DNA from: Parus major | Lineage: Eukaryota > Chordata > Aves > Passeriformes > Paridae | Direction of reading: 5' to 3' | NCBI RefSeq assembly: GCF_001522545.3 | Contig: NC_031778.1 | Location: forward strand, 25,042,278 to 25,106,277 | DNA length: 64,000 nucleotides | Part shown: one piece after another, positions 54,619 through 64,000 of the stretch | Position numbering within the stretch: position 1 is the stretch's first letter | Layout: every line of letters starts with the position of its first letter | Position numbers and translations under genes: made by a program | The notes under the pieces: model-generated | The model's database searches: none | Seen by the model: the letters and a program-made list of their open reading frames with translations, nothing else | Told to the model about the DNA's origin: nothing

Positions 54619-57126
54619 ATCTGCAAATCTAATGATTAATTTTTGAGGGATGAGAATATGAATGAGGAAAACTTGAATGCATACTGGATCCACCATACTG
54701 AAAAGAGCAGTGACATGAGTTTTACTGATTCAAGAGCTATTAACTCCATATAAGGAGGCAGGTTAGAAATGCTAATCTTCATAACCCCTAATACAGGAAT
54801 ATCTTACTCTGCACATTGTGAAGGCAGGAACATTTCCAGGGCCACGTAGCTTTTGCGACAGATCTCGGTATCACTTTCTGGTGTAAGTGCATTTCTCACC
54901 CTTTTGTTGTCTCCTTACGCATATTCACTGATACTTCGACCTTTGGCAGTATGCTGGTGAGCTTGGTGGGATAGAAACTTGTATTTTTTGCCTTCCATCA
55001 TGTAGTCTTCTGAAGTGTTCTGGGATCTAAGAGGACTAGTTAGTGCGCTTTCTACAGCTTTGTATCTCTCCTTTGCAGCAACAAGGCTATTGACCATCCC
55101 AGGTTTTCTAAAGCTGGGTACTGTTTATTCAGTCACACTGTTTATAGGAATAAGCTTCCTGTAGAACAACAAACCTTCATCCCATTTGACCAGGCAGGCT
55201 CTCAGCATTTGTACGGATCATTTGTTACCAACTTCTAGGATAGGTCTACCTTCTAGTAGATAGGTGACCCTAGTTCAATTCTCAAGTACATTATGAATAA
55301 GCCTGGACTCGTAACATGTGCATGCGTGTGAGGGCTCCCACTGAGGTTGTTCCCAGCCCTTCTTTGTTGCCAGACCTTTTGTATCAGATCAAACCAGTAA
55401 AGTTGGCACAAGGCATAAGTCATATAGATTTCCAATGTTTTTTTCTTCTATCTGCTTTTCTCAACATCATGTTGGGACTCCACTGCAGAACTAGTAGTTC
55501 TTTGAAAATTCATTTCACTCAATTGAGTCTGCTAAGAATACATTCAGTGGCAAACATGTAAAGGACACCCTAAATGTGTCCTTTTTATTATCAAACCAGA
55601 TGTGTTTCATTATTTTGAGGCCTCTCAGAATCTCTTATATTGATTGCTGTGTTGCAGTTTTCGAATCACTCAGGATGTTAGGACATTGCACCAGGAAAAT
55701 TTGTATTATTGGTTTAAAGGTGGCCCCAGTTTTAATCACAGGGAGACATATATCTCGCTCTACCTTTTGCCCTTACAGTTCCAGCTAAAACTCTATTTAG
55801 ATTTCTCAGTGCTCCTTTTCAGAAAAGACAGAGAACAAAACCAGCAGATAATAGTTGCTGTAGGCTGTGACCTAGCTCCCCGACTTTTTTTATTATGGAA
55901 TGGAAGAGAGTAGCCAGACCAAATAATGATGGAGCTCATCTGAACTACATGGGCCGAGACTCAGTTGCTGGGCTTGCGGGGGAATAACAAACATTCTCTC
56001 TGCATCTATATAGTGAGGGAGAATGCAGGAAAAGCTGTAAAGGAAAGGATTGTAAAGGAAATTAAAGCTTGAAAGAAAAGAGGAAGAGGGTGTAGCATAA
56101 ATGGGAATAAGTAAAATTGAAAGGCACAAAAGGCTGAAAAGAATTTCAGCTCTGGGTTTTTAGAATTGGAAGAAACTTGCAAAAATAAAAATAATGTTTC
56201 TTCTGAGTTCTTGGCGAGGAGATGACAATGACGTAGTGAAGCGGGGAGAGAAAATCAGGGACTTTGAAAATCAGGGACAGTAAGAGAGATGAATTTTTAA
56301 AAGGCTTCAGTGCTGAGACTAAGAGAATAACAAAGCTAAAGAATTACTTGGGAGAGAATACTGAAGACATGTTAGAGTGCTTTCTTAGGTACAGATATTT
56401 GGCAGTATTTATTGAAACCCACTCTGAAAATTGTGGCAAATACGAAGGGCATTAGCCAAGCATCTTTATAACAAGACTGCACTAGGAACCCATTGGACTG
56501 TGATATGTAGGAGAGAGTTACAGTCAGCAGTTTCACTTGAACTGGCATACAGCTAATGCTGCACAATACTTTACATCCCACTTTGCTTCAATTAGGTTTT
56601 TCTGCTCCATCTTTCCTTAACAGAGCTACTTCTCTGTTCATTTTCCAATAAAGGAATGGAATTAGCTGAAACAACTCTTGGTGGGTCTATATGCAGCATG
56701 TCTTAAGTGGCACTTGCTTTTAGGACAATGCTAAAAAACCTCAGTACTTAGATAACATTACTCTTCTTGTGCTAATGGCTGAAATAACAAGAAAGAAGTA
56801 TGCCTCTTATCTGTCTCTAAATAAATTTTTAAACATCTGAAAATTCTTCTTAGATTTTCCTGAGTGTTCATTTGCTCAGCCAAGCTATGGGTCTCAAAAC
56901 TGACATGCAGTCATATACAGACATAGTCACTTTTAAAATCGTACTTTTACTGAGGACTGACTCTTTCCTTTTTCATTTTGAGAGGCCTTGAAAGAGGCCA
57001 TCCTGTATCAATAACAGTGCTGCCTGTAGAACTATAAGAATTCAGGGAAAAAGTGCTTTCAAGTCACCCTGTAGTTACACACACAGTATATCCTATATAT
57101 ACATCCCAAAATGTATCCCATACAGA
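54619..57126. other. Intergenic DNA, no gene seen
   Basis: No exon-like similarity on either strand. The sequence is AT-rich with scattered short open frames at chance level. Confidence 0.45.
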
Positions 57127-57131
57127 GGGGC

Positions 57132-57889
57132 TGTTGGATTGCAGGAAATTGAAATTCCTCTGAGTCTCTCAGGGAGATAAAGAAACCTAGGGACTGAATT
57201 AAAGTCTCTAGAGTTAAAGCCTTTAGAACTAAAGTCTTTAGAGAAACTTAAATATGTTAAGCCATGGGTATAAATTAAGATTATAAGTTTTAGTTTTCAG
57301 TAAGTTCTAATATAGCTTAAATGCCTTAAGTGCCTGTGTTAGCTAGTGAAAAGCCTTATTACGCAGTTTAACAGTCAGCAATAATCTTCACAGATTCAAC
57401 TTAGCTCTAGACATAATGAAAATATAGTTTACTTTCTTGGATAGAACAGATAGGTTTTTTCATGTAGACAGATAATACCCTATATGTAAGATTTAGGTAA
57501 AAAGAACATTGCTTTTGCATGTTAGAATTAAGTTCAGATTGGTCCAGAAAGCATTGTTTTAGAAGCGTGTTTTAAGCTGATTGGACGATTTATGAATTTA
57601 ATACCCTGTATTGGGGATCACGCAAGAGGCACCCAAAGAAGAACAGGAGCTCCATCATCATCGCCGACTGCTTTTGCGGCCTGGGACAGACAGAACGCCA
57701 CACTGAGAAGCTGCTGCTCTGAATTCGGGACTTTATGCCAAGAGCTTTTAGCAAAGACTGTAACTCTCTGAACTCTTTGCCTTTGAGACTGATGCTTTTA
57801 TACACTAAATACCTTTCTAGCAACTATCAACTGCTCATGTCTCTTTGAGATCTGGAAGATCCCTCAAATTCCCCACTGAAGTGTCGACA
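57132..57889. mobile_element. LTR-like element with 5-bp flanking repeat
   Basis: It starts TGTTGGATTG and ends GTGTCGACA (TGT...ACA), 758 bp. GGGGC occurs immediately before (57127-57131) and immediately after (57890-57894), as expected for a 5-bp target-site duplication of a solo LTR. Alternatively it is a 5' LTR followed by leader sequence. No retroviral protein frame is seen. Confidence 0.45.
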
Positions 57890-58440
57890 GGGGCAGCTTG
57901 GGTCCGGGAGGAATCCTGCTCCGTTCGTGATTTTCGGAGGCTCCTGCTCCCGGCCACGGGCCCCGGGACACAAACGGTGGCCCTTTTCCAACGGAAACAA
58001 AACTCACCCCGCCAGGTTTTCAACGTCAGCTTGTCAGAGGTGTTTGGTATGCTAAGGGCAGCCCGAGTTCTGAGTGGGGGCGGTTTGGGAGGAATCCTGC
58101 TCCGTTCGTCCTTTTGAGAGGCAGAAACCTGCTCCCGGCTACGGTCCACTGGACACGAACGGAGGGGGAAAGAAAATTCACCCTACTGGGTTCCTGATGT
58201 CAGCTTGTCAGAGGTGTTTGGCACTCTAAGTGCAGCCCGATTCCTAGGTGGAAGCGGCTTGGATCTGGGAGGAATCTGGCTCCGTCCGTAATTTTCAGAG
58301 GCTGAAGCCCGCTCCCGGCCACGGGACATGAACGGCAGCCCTTTTCTATGGGAAACAAAACTCACCGCCCCCCCAGGTTCCCGATGTCAGTTTGTAAGAG
58401 GTGTTCGGCACGCCAAGTGCAGCCGGAGTTCTAGGTGGGG
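57890..58440. repeat. Three-copy tandem array, unit about 170-190 bp
   Basis: Blocks such as gggaggaatcctgctccg, cccggccacggg, gtcagcttgtcagaggtgtt and ctaagtgcagcccgattcct recur at about 57905, 58088 and 58266 with substitutions and small indels. The array lies exactly between two LTR-like segments, so it may be element-derived leader sequence. Confidence 0.75.
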
Positions 58441-58444
58441 GGGA

Positions 58445-58690
58445 TGTTGTGCTATATTAGGAACGGCAGAAGCACGACATAGGGTCTCTAGCTGGGTTGC
58501 ACAAGAGAGTAAGTTTTATTATTCCAGATCTTCTTTTATAGACAGGTCCGAGAGGTAAAACTCTCATTGGTTATTAAACTAACACATCACCATCATTGGA
58601 CAATTCAAACATCAGCCCTTGACTGTTTCTTACAGGTAAACAACAAGGATCCAAACAACACCTGCAAAGGCTGTTTTCCTTCTCTAAGGA
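58445..58690 (-). mobile_element. LTR-like segment, minus orientation
   Basis: The minus strand reads two CCAAT motifs (near 58564 and 58595), CTATAAAAGAAG (TATA, 58535-58540), AATAAAAC (58514-58520), and then ends AATATAGCACAACA at 58445. That is the order promoter, poly(A) signal and CA end of an LTR. The outer boundary is not clear. Confidence 0.45.
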
Positions 58691-58699
58691 CTGGATTCC

Positions 58700-59640
58700 C
58701 CTAAAGATAGAGGCTCTGCGGGGGCCTTTTAGCCGGGACCTGGGCAATAGAGAGCGCTGGAGAACGGGACGGGAGTCTGGCGAGCGGGACCCAGGGCGAC
58801 TGCGGATCCTGCGAGCACCCCTGGCTCCGCCCAACTGAGCGCCTCGCGCTTCCGCCAATCTCGGCCCGCCTTGCTCCGCTCTGGCCAATCACAGCCGCCC
58901 TTTGAATCCGGGCGCGGCCCCGCCAAGCTCAGCCCGCTCTGTCGCGGCCCGGCCCCTCAGCCCGTCACCGTTCCCCCGTTTGGTTGGGACGCCGCTCCGG
59001 CCGCTGTCGCTTTGGGAGCCGGCGGAGCCGTGCTGCCGCAGACCCGACAGGTACTGCTGAGTCCCAGGAAGGGTGGGCGGGGGCTCCCCGTTCAGGTCCC
59101 GGCCGTAAGTTCTCCCAGAGAAACGGGGAGAAGGCGGGGAGCGGGTGGGATCGCGGGAGCGGGACCTGAGGGGACAGCGGGGGGTCGCGGAAGCGAGCGC
59201 GGCGGGAACGGGCGGGCTGGGATTGGCGGGCCCGGCGCTGCCTCGGGCTGTGATTGGCTGGGCTGGCCGGCTGTGGGCTATAAATAGCCTGAGCAGGCGG
59301 GGTGCGGGCTTTGGCTCGGCGGCGAGCGGCGGCGGCGGGAGCTGCGCGGGCGCGATCCAGGGAGCGCCGGTGCGCCAGGACGGGAGCCCTGCGCTCGCTG
59401 ATCCGGGGAGCCCCGGTGAGCTCGGGCGCGATGCCTGCGTCTGCCGGGGCCAGCATCTCGGGGCCGGCGGGGCCGGTCATGGCTAGTTCTTTCTGCCACG
59501 TCCTGGGCTTTTCGGGCGGCCGGAGGCGGATGCGGGGTCTGGAGTGGCACAGGGGAACGGGCTGCTGCTTCTGCGGGACTGTTGTTGTAGTTTCTGGATT
59601 AAAGATGTTTAAAATATCGGGAATAAAGCTCGGTTTTTTT
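58700..59640 (+). promoter_or_regulatory. CpG island with CCAAT and TATA boxes, gene unknown
   Basis: CCAAT at 58855 and 58886, inverted CCAAT near 59221 and 59252, and TATAAATA at 59280-59287 followed by GC-rich sequence give a canonical plus-strand promoter starting near 59310. The open frames here (for example ATG at 59431 or 59479) have no similarity I recognise. AATAAA at 59621 could end a short transcript, just before the A+T block. Confidence 0.45.
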
Positions 59641-60660
59641 CGTTTTTATTATTTTATTTTGATTTTATTTAAAATAATAACAATTTTCTTTATTACATTG
59701 CTTTGTTTTGCTTGTTTTATTAAAATAATAAAACTATTATTATAATTACTTTTAACAAGCTATATTTTCATCTTTATATTTATTAATTTAAGTAAATATT
59801 ATTAATAAATAATGATTAAATATTATTTATTACTTATTAAATATTATCTATATTAATTAAAGATTACTTATTATTAAATATCATTTAGCAATTAACAATT
59901 AAGTAAATATTTATTTATTTAATTAGTAATTAAGTAAATATTATTCATTAATTAATAAGCAAATAAATATTATTAATTATTAAATATTACTTATTAATTA
60001 ATAAGTAATTAAGAAATAATTAAATATCACACATTAATTAATAATTAATAAAAATTATTTATCTATCATTAAATATTATTCATCAATTAAGACGTAATTA
60101 AGAATTAATTAAAGATCATTAATTAATAATAATTAAATATTATTTCTTAATTATTAGATATTATTAATTAATAATTAATAAATACATAAATATTATTTCT
60201 TAATTATTAGATATTACTTATTTATTAATTTTTAATTAATAATAAATATGCATTAATTGTTAATTAATAATTAATAATTTTTTATTATTCTATATCATTT
60301 ATTAATTAATAATTAATTAACGTTAAGTAAATATTAATTATTAAATAACACATATTAATTAATAAGTAATTAAGTATTAAATATCACTCATTAATTAATA
60401 GTTAATAAAATATTTATTAATCATTAAATATTATTCATACATTAATAAGTAATAATTAATTTAAAATATTAATTATTTAATTAATATTGATTAGATATTA
60501 GTTATTGATTATTAGATAGTATTAATAAATTAATAATTAATATATACACAATTAAATGTTATTTATTAATTAATAGATATTACTTATTGATTAATCATTA
60601 ATTAATAATTCATTAACAATTAATTAAATATTATTTATTGATTATTAAGATTAATTACTT
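59640..60660. repeat. About 1 kb of nearly pure A+T (taattaataa-type)
   Basis: Irregular iterations of ttaattaataattaataaat and tattatttattaa with almost no G or C. It has sharp edges against GC-rich DNA on both sides. Confidence 0.93.
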
Positions 60661-62360
60661 TAGGGGCTTTTTTGCTGGATAGCTGATGTTAATTCAGTAG
60701 AGATTGTGGGCCTGGGGCTGAAACACCCGTTGTGGGGCCAGTGGAGACATAAAGCCCCAGGGTGTGGAATAAAGACCTTGGCATTGGAGTCATGCCTAAA
60801 CCAATGTGGGGCAGTGGAAATACTGAGGCTGGAGCTGGATAAATGCCGTGGGGGAAGGGGATGGAGCTGCATCTCAGGGCCTGCAGGAGGTGCCTGGGGG
60901 CTTGGCAGCCCCTGCCCGCTGGTACCAAGCAGAGGCTGAGGGGCTGGGGGCTGGGAGGGCTCCAGGGCCCCAGAACCAGCCCAAGGGCACCTTTTGGGAT
61001 GGGGGAGCAAGGGCCCAATGGCTATTCCCAGCCCCTGGTTCTGCCTGGGGGAGGTGAGGGGGCCTTTGGGCAAGTGCTGGGCTGAGACCCAGGGGGAGGG
61101 GGAAGGTACCTGTTGGGCTTGAGGCCTCAAGTGTCCCCAAATTTGGGCTCCCATTAGGGTGGGTAGGACAACTCCTAGAGACATTGATGTCATGATGATA
61201 ACTGATTTGTGGCCTTATCAACAGCCCCGGGCTGCAGTGAGAAGCAGGAGCAGCTTTTAGCCACCGGCAGTGGGAAGCTGAGGAGCTGGAACTGAGGAAG
61301 CAGAGCTGGAGCAGACAGAAATATGGTAGGGTTTAGGGTAAAACTGTTGTGGGGCTGGGATAGGGAATATGGAGCTGGGATGCGAACTGCGTGGCTGGAG
61401 GTGAAATCACCGTGAGGGCTGGGATAGGGCCTTGCAGAGCTGTTCCTGCAGTAAGGATGGTCAGGTTGGGGCTGGAATGTGGGTTCAAGAGCAAAGCTCA
61501 AACCACAGAGAGCTAGAGCTAAAACAGAGATCCTGCCTGGAGAGCCAGAAAGCTGCACAATGTGGTGCTGCTGGGAAGCTGAGGAAGCAGAAGCGCAGCA
61601 CAAGAGCTGGCAGTCAAATCAAGCTTGTGGAACTGAAGCGGAAGTCACTGGGGCTGGGATGGTGACTGCTGCAAACACTGTTCTGAGGGAATAGTGACTG
61701 TAGATGTGGGAAGCAAGCATAGAATGGTACACAATGGGATGGGCTGCAAATACAGTAAAGATTGCTTTGGGGTTGGGATGGGGTTGGAGTGGCATTTCTC
61801 GGCCTGGAGGTGAAACCTCAGAGCTGGAACCAAAACAAAGACCCTTTGTCTCAACCTGGAGCAGCTTCACCTAGCAGAGAGGGGGAAAAAGAAGCGGATG
61901 TGGAGCTGGAAGAAGAGAGCTTGCAGTTAAATAAAGCTTGTGGGCCAGGAGCTGAAATCACTGGGACAGGGAAGGGCTCTCCAGGGCTGGAGCTGAAATC
62001 ACTGTGGGGCTGGGATAGGGACTGATAATGGGATTGTCACTGTAGGATCTGTGTGCTGGAATCACCGTAGGCCTGTGATATGGATGTTGGGGCTGGTTCC
62101 TGTGACTGGAAATAGAACAAGATGGGTAGGGCCAAAAATATGGGATTGTAACATGGGACCTGAAACTCTGGCAGTACCGGGATTTTGCCTGCGTCTGTGA
62201 TAGCCACTGTAGGGCTGGTGCTGAAATCACTGTGGGGCTGGGATATTGGCCAAGGGGTGGGCTTGTAGGCCCTAGGATGGGAGCTGAAATGTTGCAGAGC
62301 TGGAGACAGGAAGAAGATCCTGCTCCTTGAACCTGAGGAAGTTTCAGCCAGCAGCGTTGG
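60661..62360. repeat. GC-rich dispersed repeat field
   Basis: The motif gaaatcactgtggggctggg and variants recur near 61343, 61402, 61640, 61952, 61990, 62055 and 62221, with gagctggagctg-type spacers. No MCOLN1 or other exon is recognised; long frames are repeat by-products. Confidence 0.6.
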
Positions 62361-63180
62361 AGAAACATGCCGGATCCGTCCCGAAAGACCTGAGCGCCTT
62401 CCAGAAGGTGCTGAGTGTTTTCTAGAAGGTGCAGGATGCGTCCCGAGGGTGCTGAGCACCTTCCAGAGGATGCAGAATGCGTCCCGAGGCTGCTGAGCGC
62501 CTTCCAGAAGGTGCTGAGCACCTTCCAGAAAGTGCAGGATCCGTCCCGAGGGTGCTGAGCGCCTTCCAGAAAGTGCAGGTTCCATCCCGGGGGTGCTGAG
62601 CGCCTTCCAGAAGGTCCTGGATCTGTTCCGCGGGGTTCTAGACTATCCTCCCTGGTGCTGAGATTCTAGATCACCTGTTGAGGCTCTAGACTATTCTGTC
62701 TGGTGCTGAGTGGTGCTGAGGTTCTGGATCACCTGGTGGGGTTCCCGACTATCCTGACTGGTGCTGAGGTTCTAGATCTCCCTGTGGGTACTGAGTGCCT
62801 GACAGAGAGTGCAGAATGCATCCCGAGGGTGCTGAGTGCCTTCCAGAAGATGCTGAGCGCCTTCCATAAGGTGCTGGATGCGTCCCGAGGGTGCTGACCG
62901 CCATCCAGAAAATGCAGGATCTGTCCAGAGGGTGCTGAGCGCCTTCCAGAAAGTGCAGGATGCGTTCTGAGTGTGCTGAGTGCCATCCAGAAGGTGCAGG
63001 ATCTGTCTCGTGGGTCATGAGCGCCTTCCTGAGGGTGCAGGATGCGTCCCGAGGGTGCTGAGCGCCTTCCAGAGGGTGCAGGATGAGTCCCGGGGGTGCT
63101 GAGCACCGTCCGGAGGGTGCTCAGCATCATCTCAAGGGTGCAGGATGAGTGCCGAGAGTGCTGAGCACCTTCCCGAGGGG
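62361..63180. repeat. Minisatellite, unit about 41 bp, many diverged copies
   Basis: The unit gtgctgagcgccttccagaa + ggtgcaggatgcgtcccgag recurs, interrupted at about 62630-62800 by a second repeat based on ggtgctgaggttctagatca. The period is not a multiple of three, so the frames are not a repeat protein. Confidence 0.85.
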
Positions 63181-63279
63181 AAAATGGGGATTTGGGGAGG
63201 GAAAATGGGAACCCACCCCAAGTGTCACAAAGAGGATTTTGGGCAGGAAAAATGGGATTTAACCCTGTCCGTGTCCCCA

Positions 63280-63345
63280 GGTGTGTCCCAGGTGTGTCCC
63301 AGGTGTTCCCAGCTGTCCCCAGGTGTGTCCCAGCTGTCCCCAGGG
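63280..63345. repeat. Short caggtgtgtcc minisatellite
   Basis: About six copies of a 10-13 bp unit (ccaggtgtgtc / ccagctgtccc) just beyond the MCOLN1 donor. Confidence 0.8.
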
Positions 63346-63353
63346 TCACTCAC

Positions 63354-63455
63354 ATTGTATTTCTGGAAGAAGGTCTGGTACCGGATGACACCGACCCAGA
63401 CGAGCAGCGTGGATGTCCCCAGCAGGATGCTGCACACGTCATAGTCCGAGAAGTT
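63354..63455 (-). CDS. MCOLN1: MCOLN1 exon (S4 region)
   Basis: The acceptor is tccccacag and the donor TACAAT|gtgagt. Thirty-four codons beginning [15 protein letters not shown] match human [15 protein letters not shown]. Confidence 0.93.
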
Positions 63456-64000
63456 CTGTGGGGACACCGCGGGGACAGTGTGGGGACACCGCGGGGACAG
63501 CGTGGGGACAGCGCCACCTGGACAGGGCCAGCATCCAGGGGTCACCATGGCCACCCAGGGGTGTCACTGTCCCCCCCCTGCTGTCCTCAGGGGTGATGTC
63601 TCTGTCCCCAGGGGTGGTGTCACTGTCCCGTTGCTGTCCCCAGGGGTGGTGTCACTGTCCCCAGGGATGGTGTCCCTGTCCTGTCACTGTCCCCAGAGGT
63701 GCCACTGTCCCCAGGGATGGTGTCCCTGTCCCCAGAGGTGTCACTGTCCCTGGGGATGGTGTCCTTGTCCCCAGAGATGGTGTCACTGTCCCCAGAGATG
63801 GCGTCCCTGTCCCCAGGGATGGTGTCCCTGTCCCCAGGGATGGTGTCCCTCTCCCCAGAGATGGTGTCACTGTCCCCAGGGCTGACCTTGGCCTCGATGC
63901 CGATCTTGAGGACAGTGCCCAGCATGGTCAGGAGGTCGCTGGTGACCAGCAGCAGGTACCACCTGTTGAGGAACTCCAGCCGCTCCCACATGGACACGGC
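63354..64000 (-). CDS. MCOLN1: MCOLN1 (mucolipin-1/TRPML1), two internal exons
   Basis: MCOLN1 is the lysosomal Ca2+/Fe2+ channel of the TRPML family. Two exons are visible, 63887-64000 (cut by the window end) and 63354-63455. They encode [30 protein letters not shown], then [19 protein letters not shown] and [15 protein letters not shown], which is S3-S4 of the channel. The 102-nt exon has exactly the human length and both phases agree. Residues such as VTSDLLT, KIGIEAK and WVGVIRY favour MCOLN1 over MCOLN2/3. The next exon (S5, pore, MRFCCC) is not found to the left. The intervening intron is filled by a 21-bp minisatellite. Confidence 0.9.
63580..63880. repeat. 21-bp minisatellite in the MCOLN1 intron
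   Basis: Units of gatggtgtccctgtccccag(g) occur in about a dozen copies with gtcactgt variants. Because 21 is a multiple of three, long artefactual frames arise on both strands. Confidence 0.9.
63887..64000 (-). CDS. MCOLN1: MCOLN1 exon (S3 region, cut by the right edge)
   Basis: Open from the window end, encoding [19 protein letters not shown] and [12 protein letters not shown]. The donor is GCCAAG|gtcagc. Confidence 0.9.

Noticed and set aside
57590..58558. Frames of 60-104 codons across the tandem array, with a repeated peptide pattern
   Set aside because: The repeated peptides follow from the DNA tandem repeat, and no start, splice or domain context supports a gene.
60660..62585. Proline/serine-rich frames of 137-187 codons
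   Set aside because: They follow from dispersed and tandem repeats; periods are not multiples of three and no domain is recognised.
63478..63997. Frames of 125-135 codons with a repeated GTP/DSDT-like or CHCPQ pattern
   Set aside because: A 21-bp minisatellite in the MCOLN1 intron keeps all frames open.

Overview
This window is nuclear DNA from a bird, most likely a passerine. The evidence is many CR1 LINE fragments on both strands with the ATTCTATGAT-type CR1 tail, a tRNA-Ile-headed SINE with a CR1-like tail (the layout described for TguSINE1 of songbirds), compact vertebrate genes with GT-AG introns, CpG-island promoters and LTR-like elements. There is no CRISPR array, operon or plasmid-like module.

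Layout, left to right. (1) 1-11499, minus strand: the first eleven coding exons of HPS3, a BLOC-2 subunit, with its promoter in a CpG island near 11500-11760. The gene runs off the left edge. (2) 12095-12236: a tRNA-derived SINE. (3) 12471-16349, minus strand: a complete five-exon alpha-tubulin gene of 450 residues, divergent at sites usually fixed in alpha-tubulins (Asn at 40, Gly at 183). (4) 18318-26479, plus strand: a decayed but intron-bearing relic of HLTF. Five C-terminal exons (RING and helicase C-terminal half) are recognisable with nonsense, frameshift and deletion damage; I could not find the 5' exons. (5) 30915-44929, minus strand: a complete eight-exon GYG1 (glycogenin-1, 346 residues) with a TATA-containing CpG-island promoter and an assembly gap in intron 1. 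(6) 45.1-57.1 kb: no gene seen, only CR1 pieces, an LTR-like element, a gapped microsatellite and an old LINE reverse-transcriptase relic. (7) 57.1-58.7 kb: two LTR-like segments enclosing a three-copy tandem array. (8) 58.7-59.6 kb: a CpG island with CCAAT and TATA boxes but no recognised gene. (9) 59.64-60.66 kb: almost pure A+T. (10) 60.66-63.35 kb: GC-rich dispersed and tandem repeats. (11) 63354-64000, minus strand: two MCOLN1 (TRPML1) exons separated by a minisatellite-filled intron.

The gene order HPS3 - HLTF - GYG1, with HLTF opposite to its neighbours, is the human 3q24 order. The HLTF relic therefore lies at its ancestral locus, so this looks like loss of HLTF in place rather than a stray copy. 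MCOLN1 is not part of that neighbourhood (human 19p13), so the right 5 kb, joined across A+T and minisatellite DNA, is either a rearrangement or an assembly misjoin.
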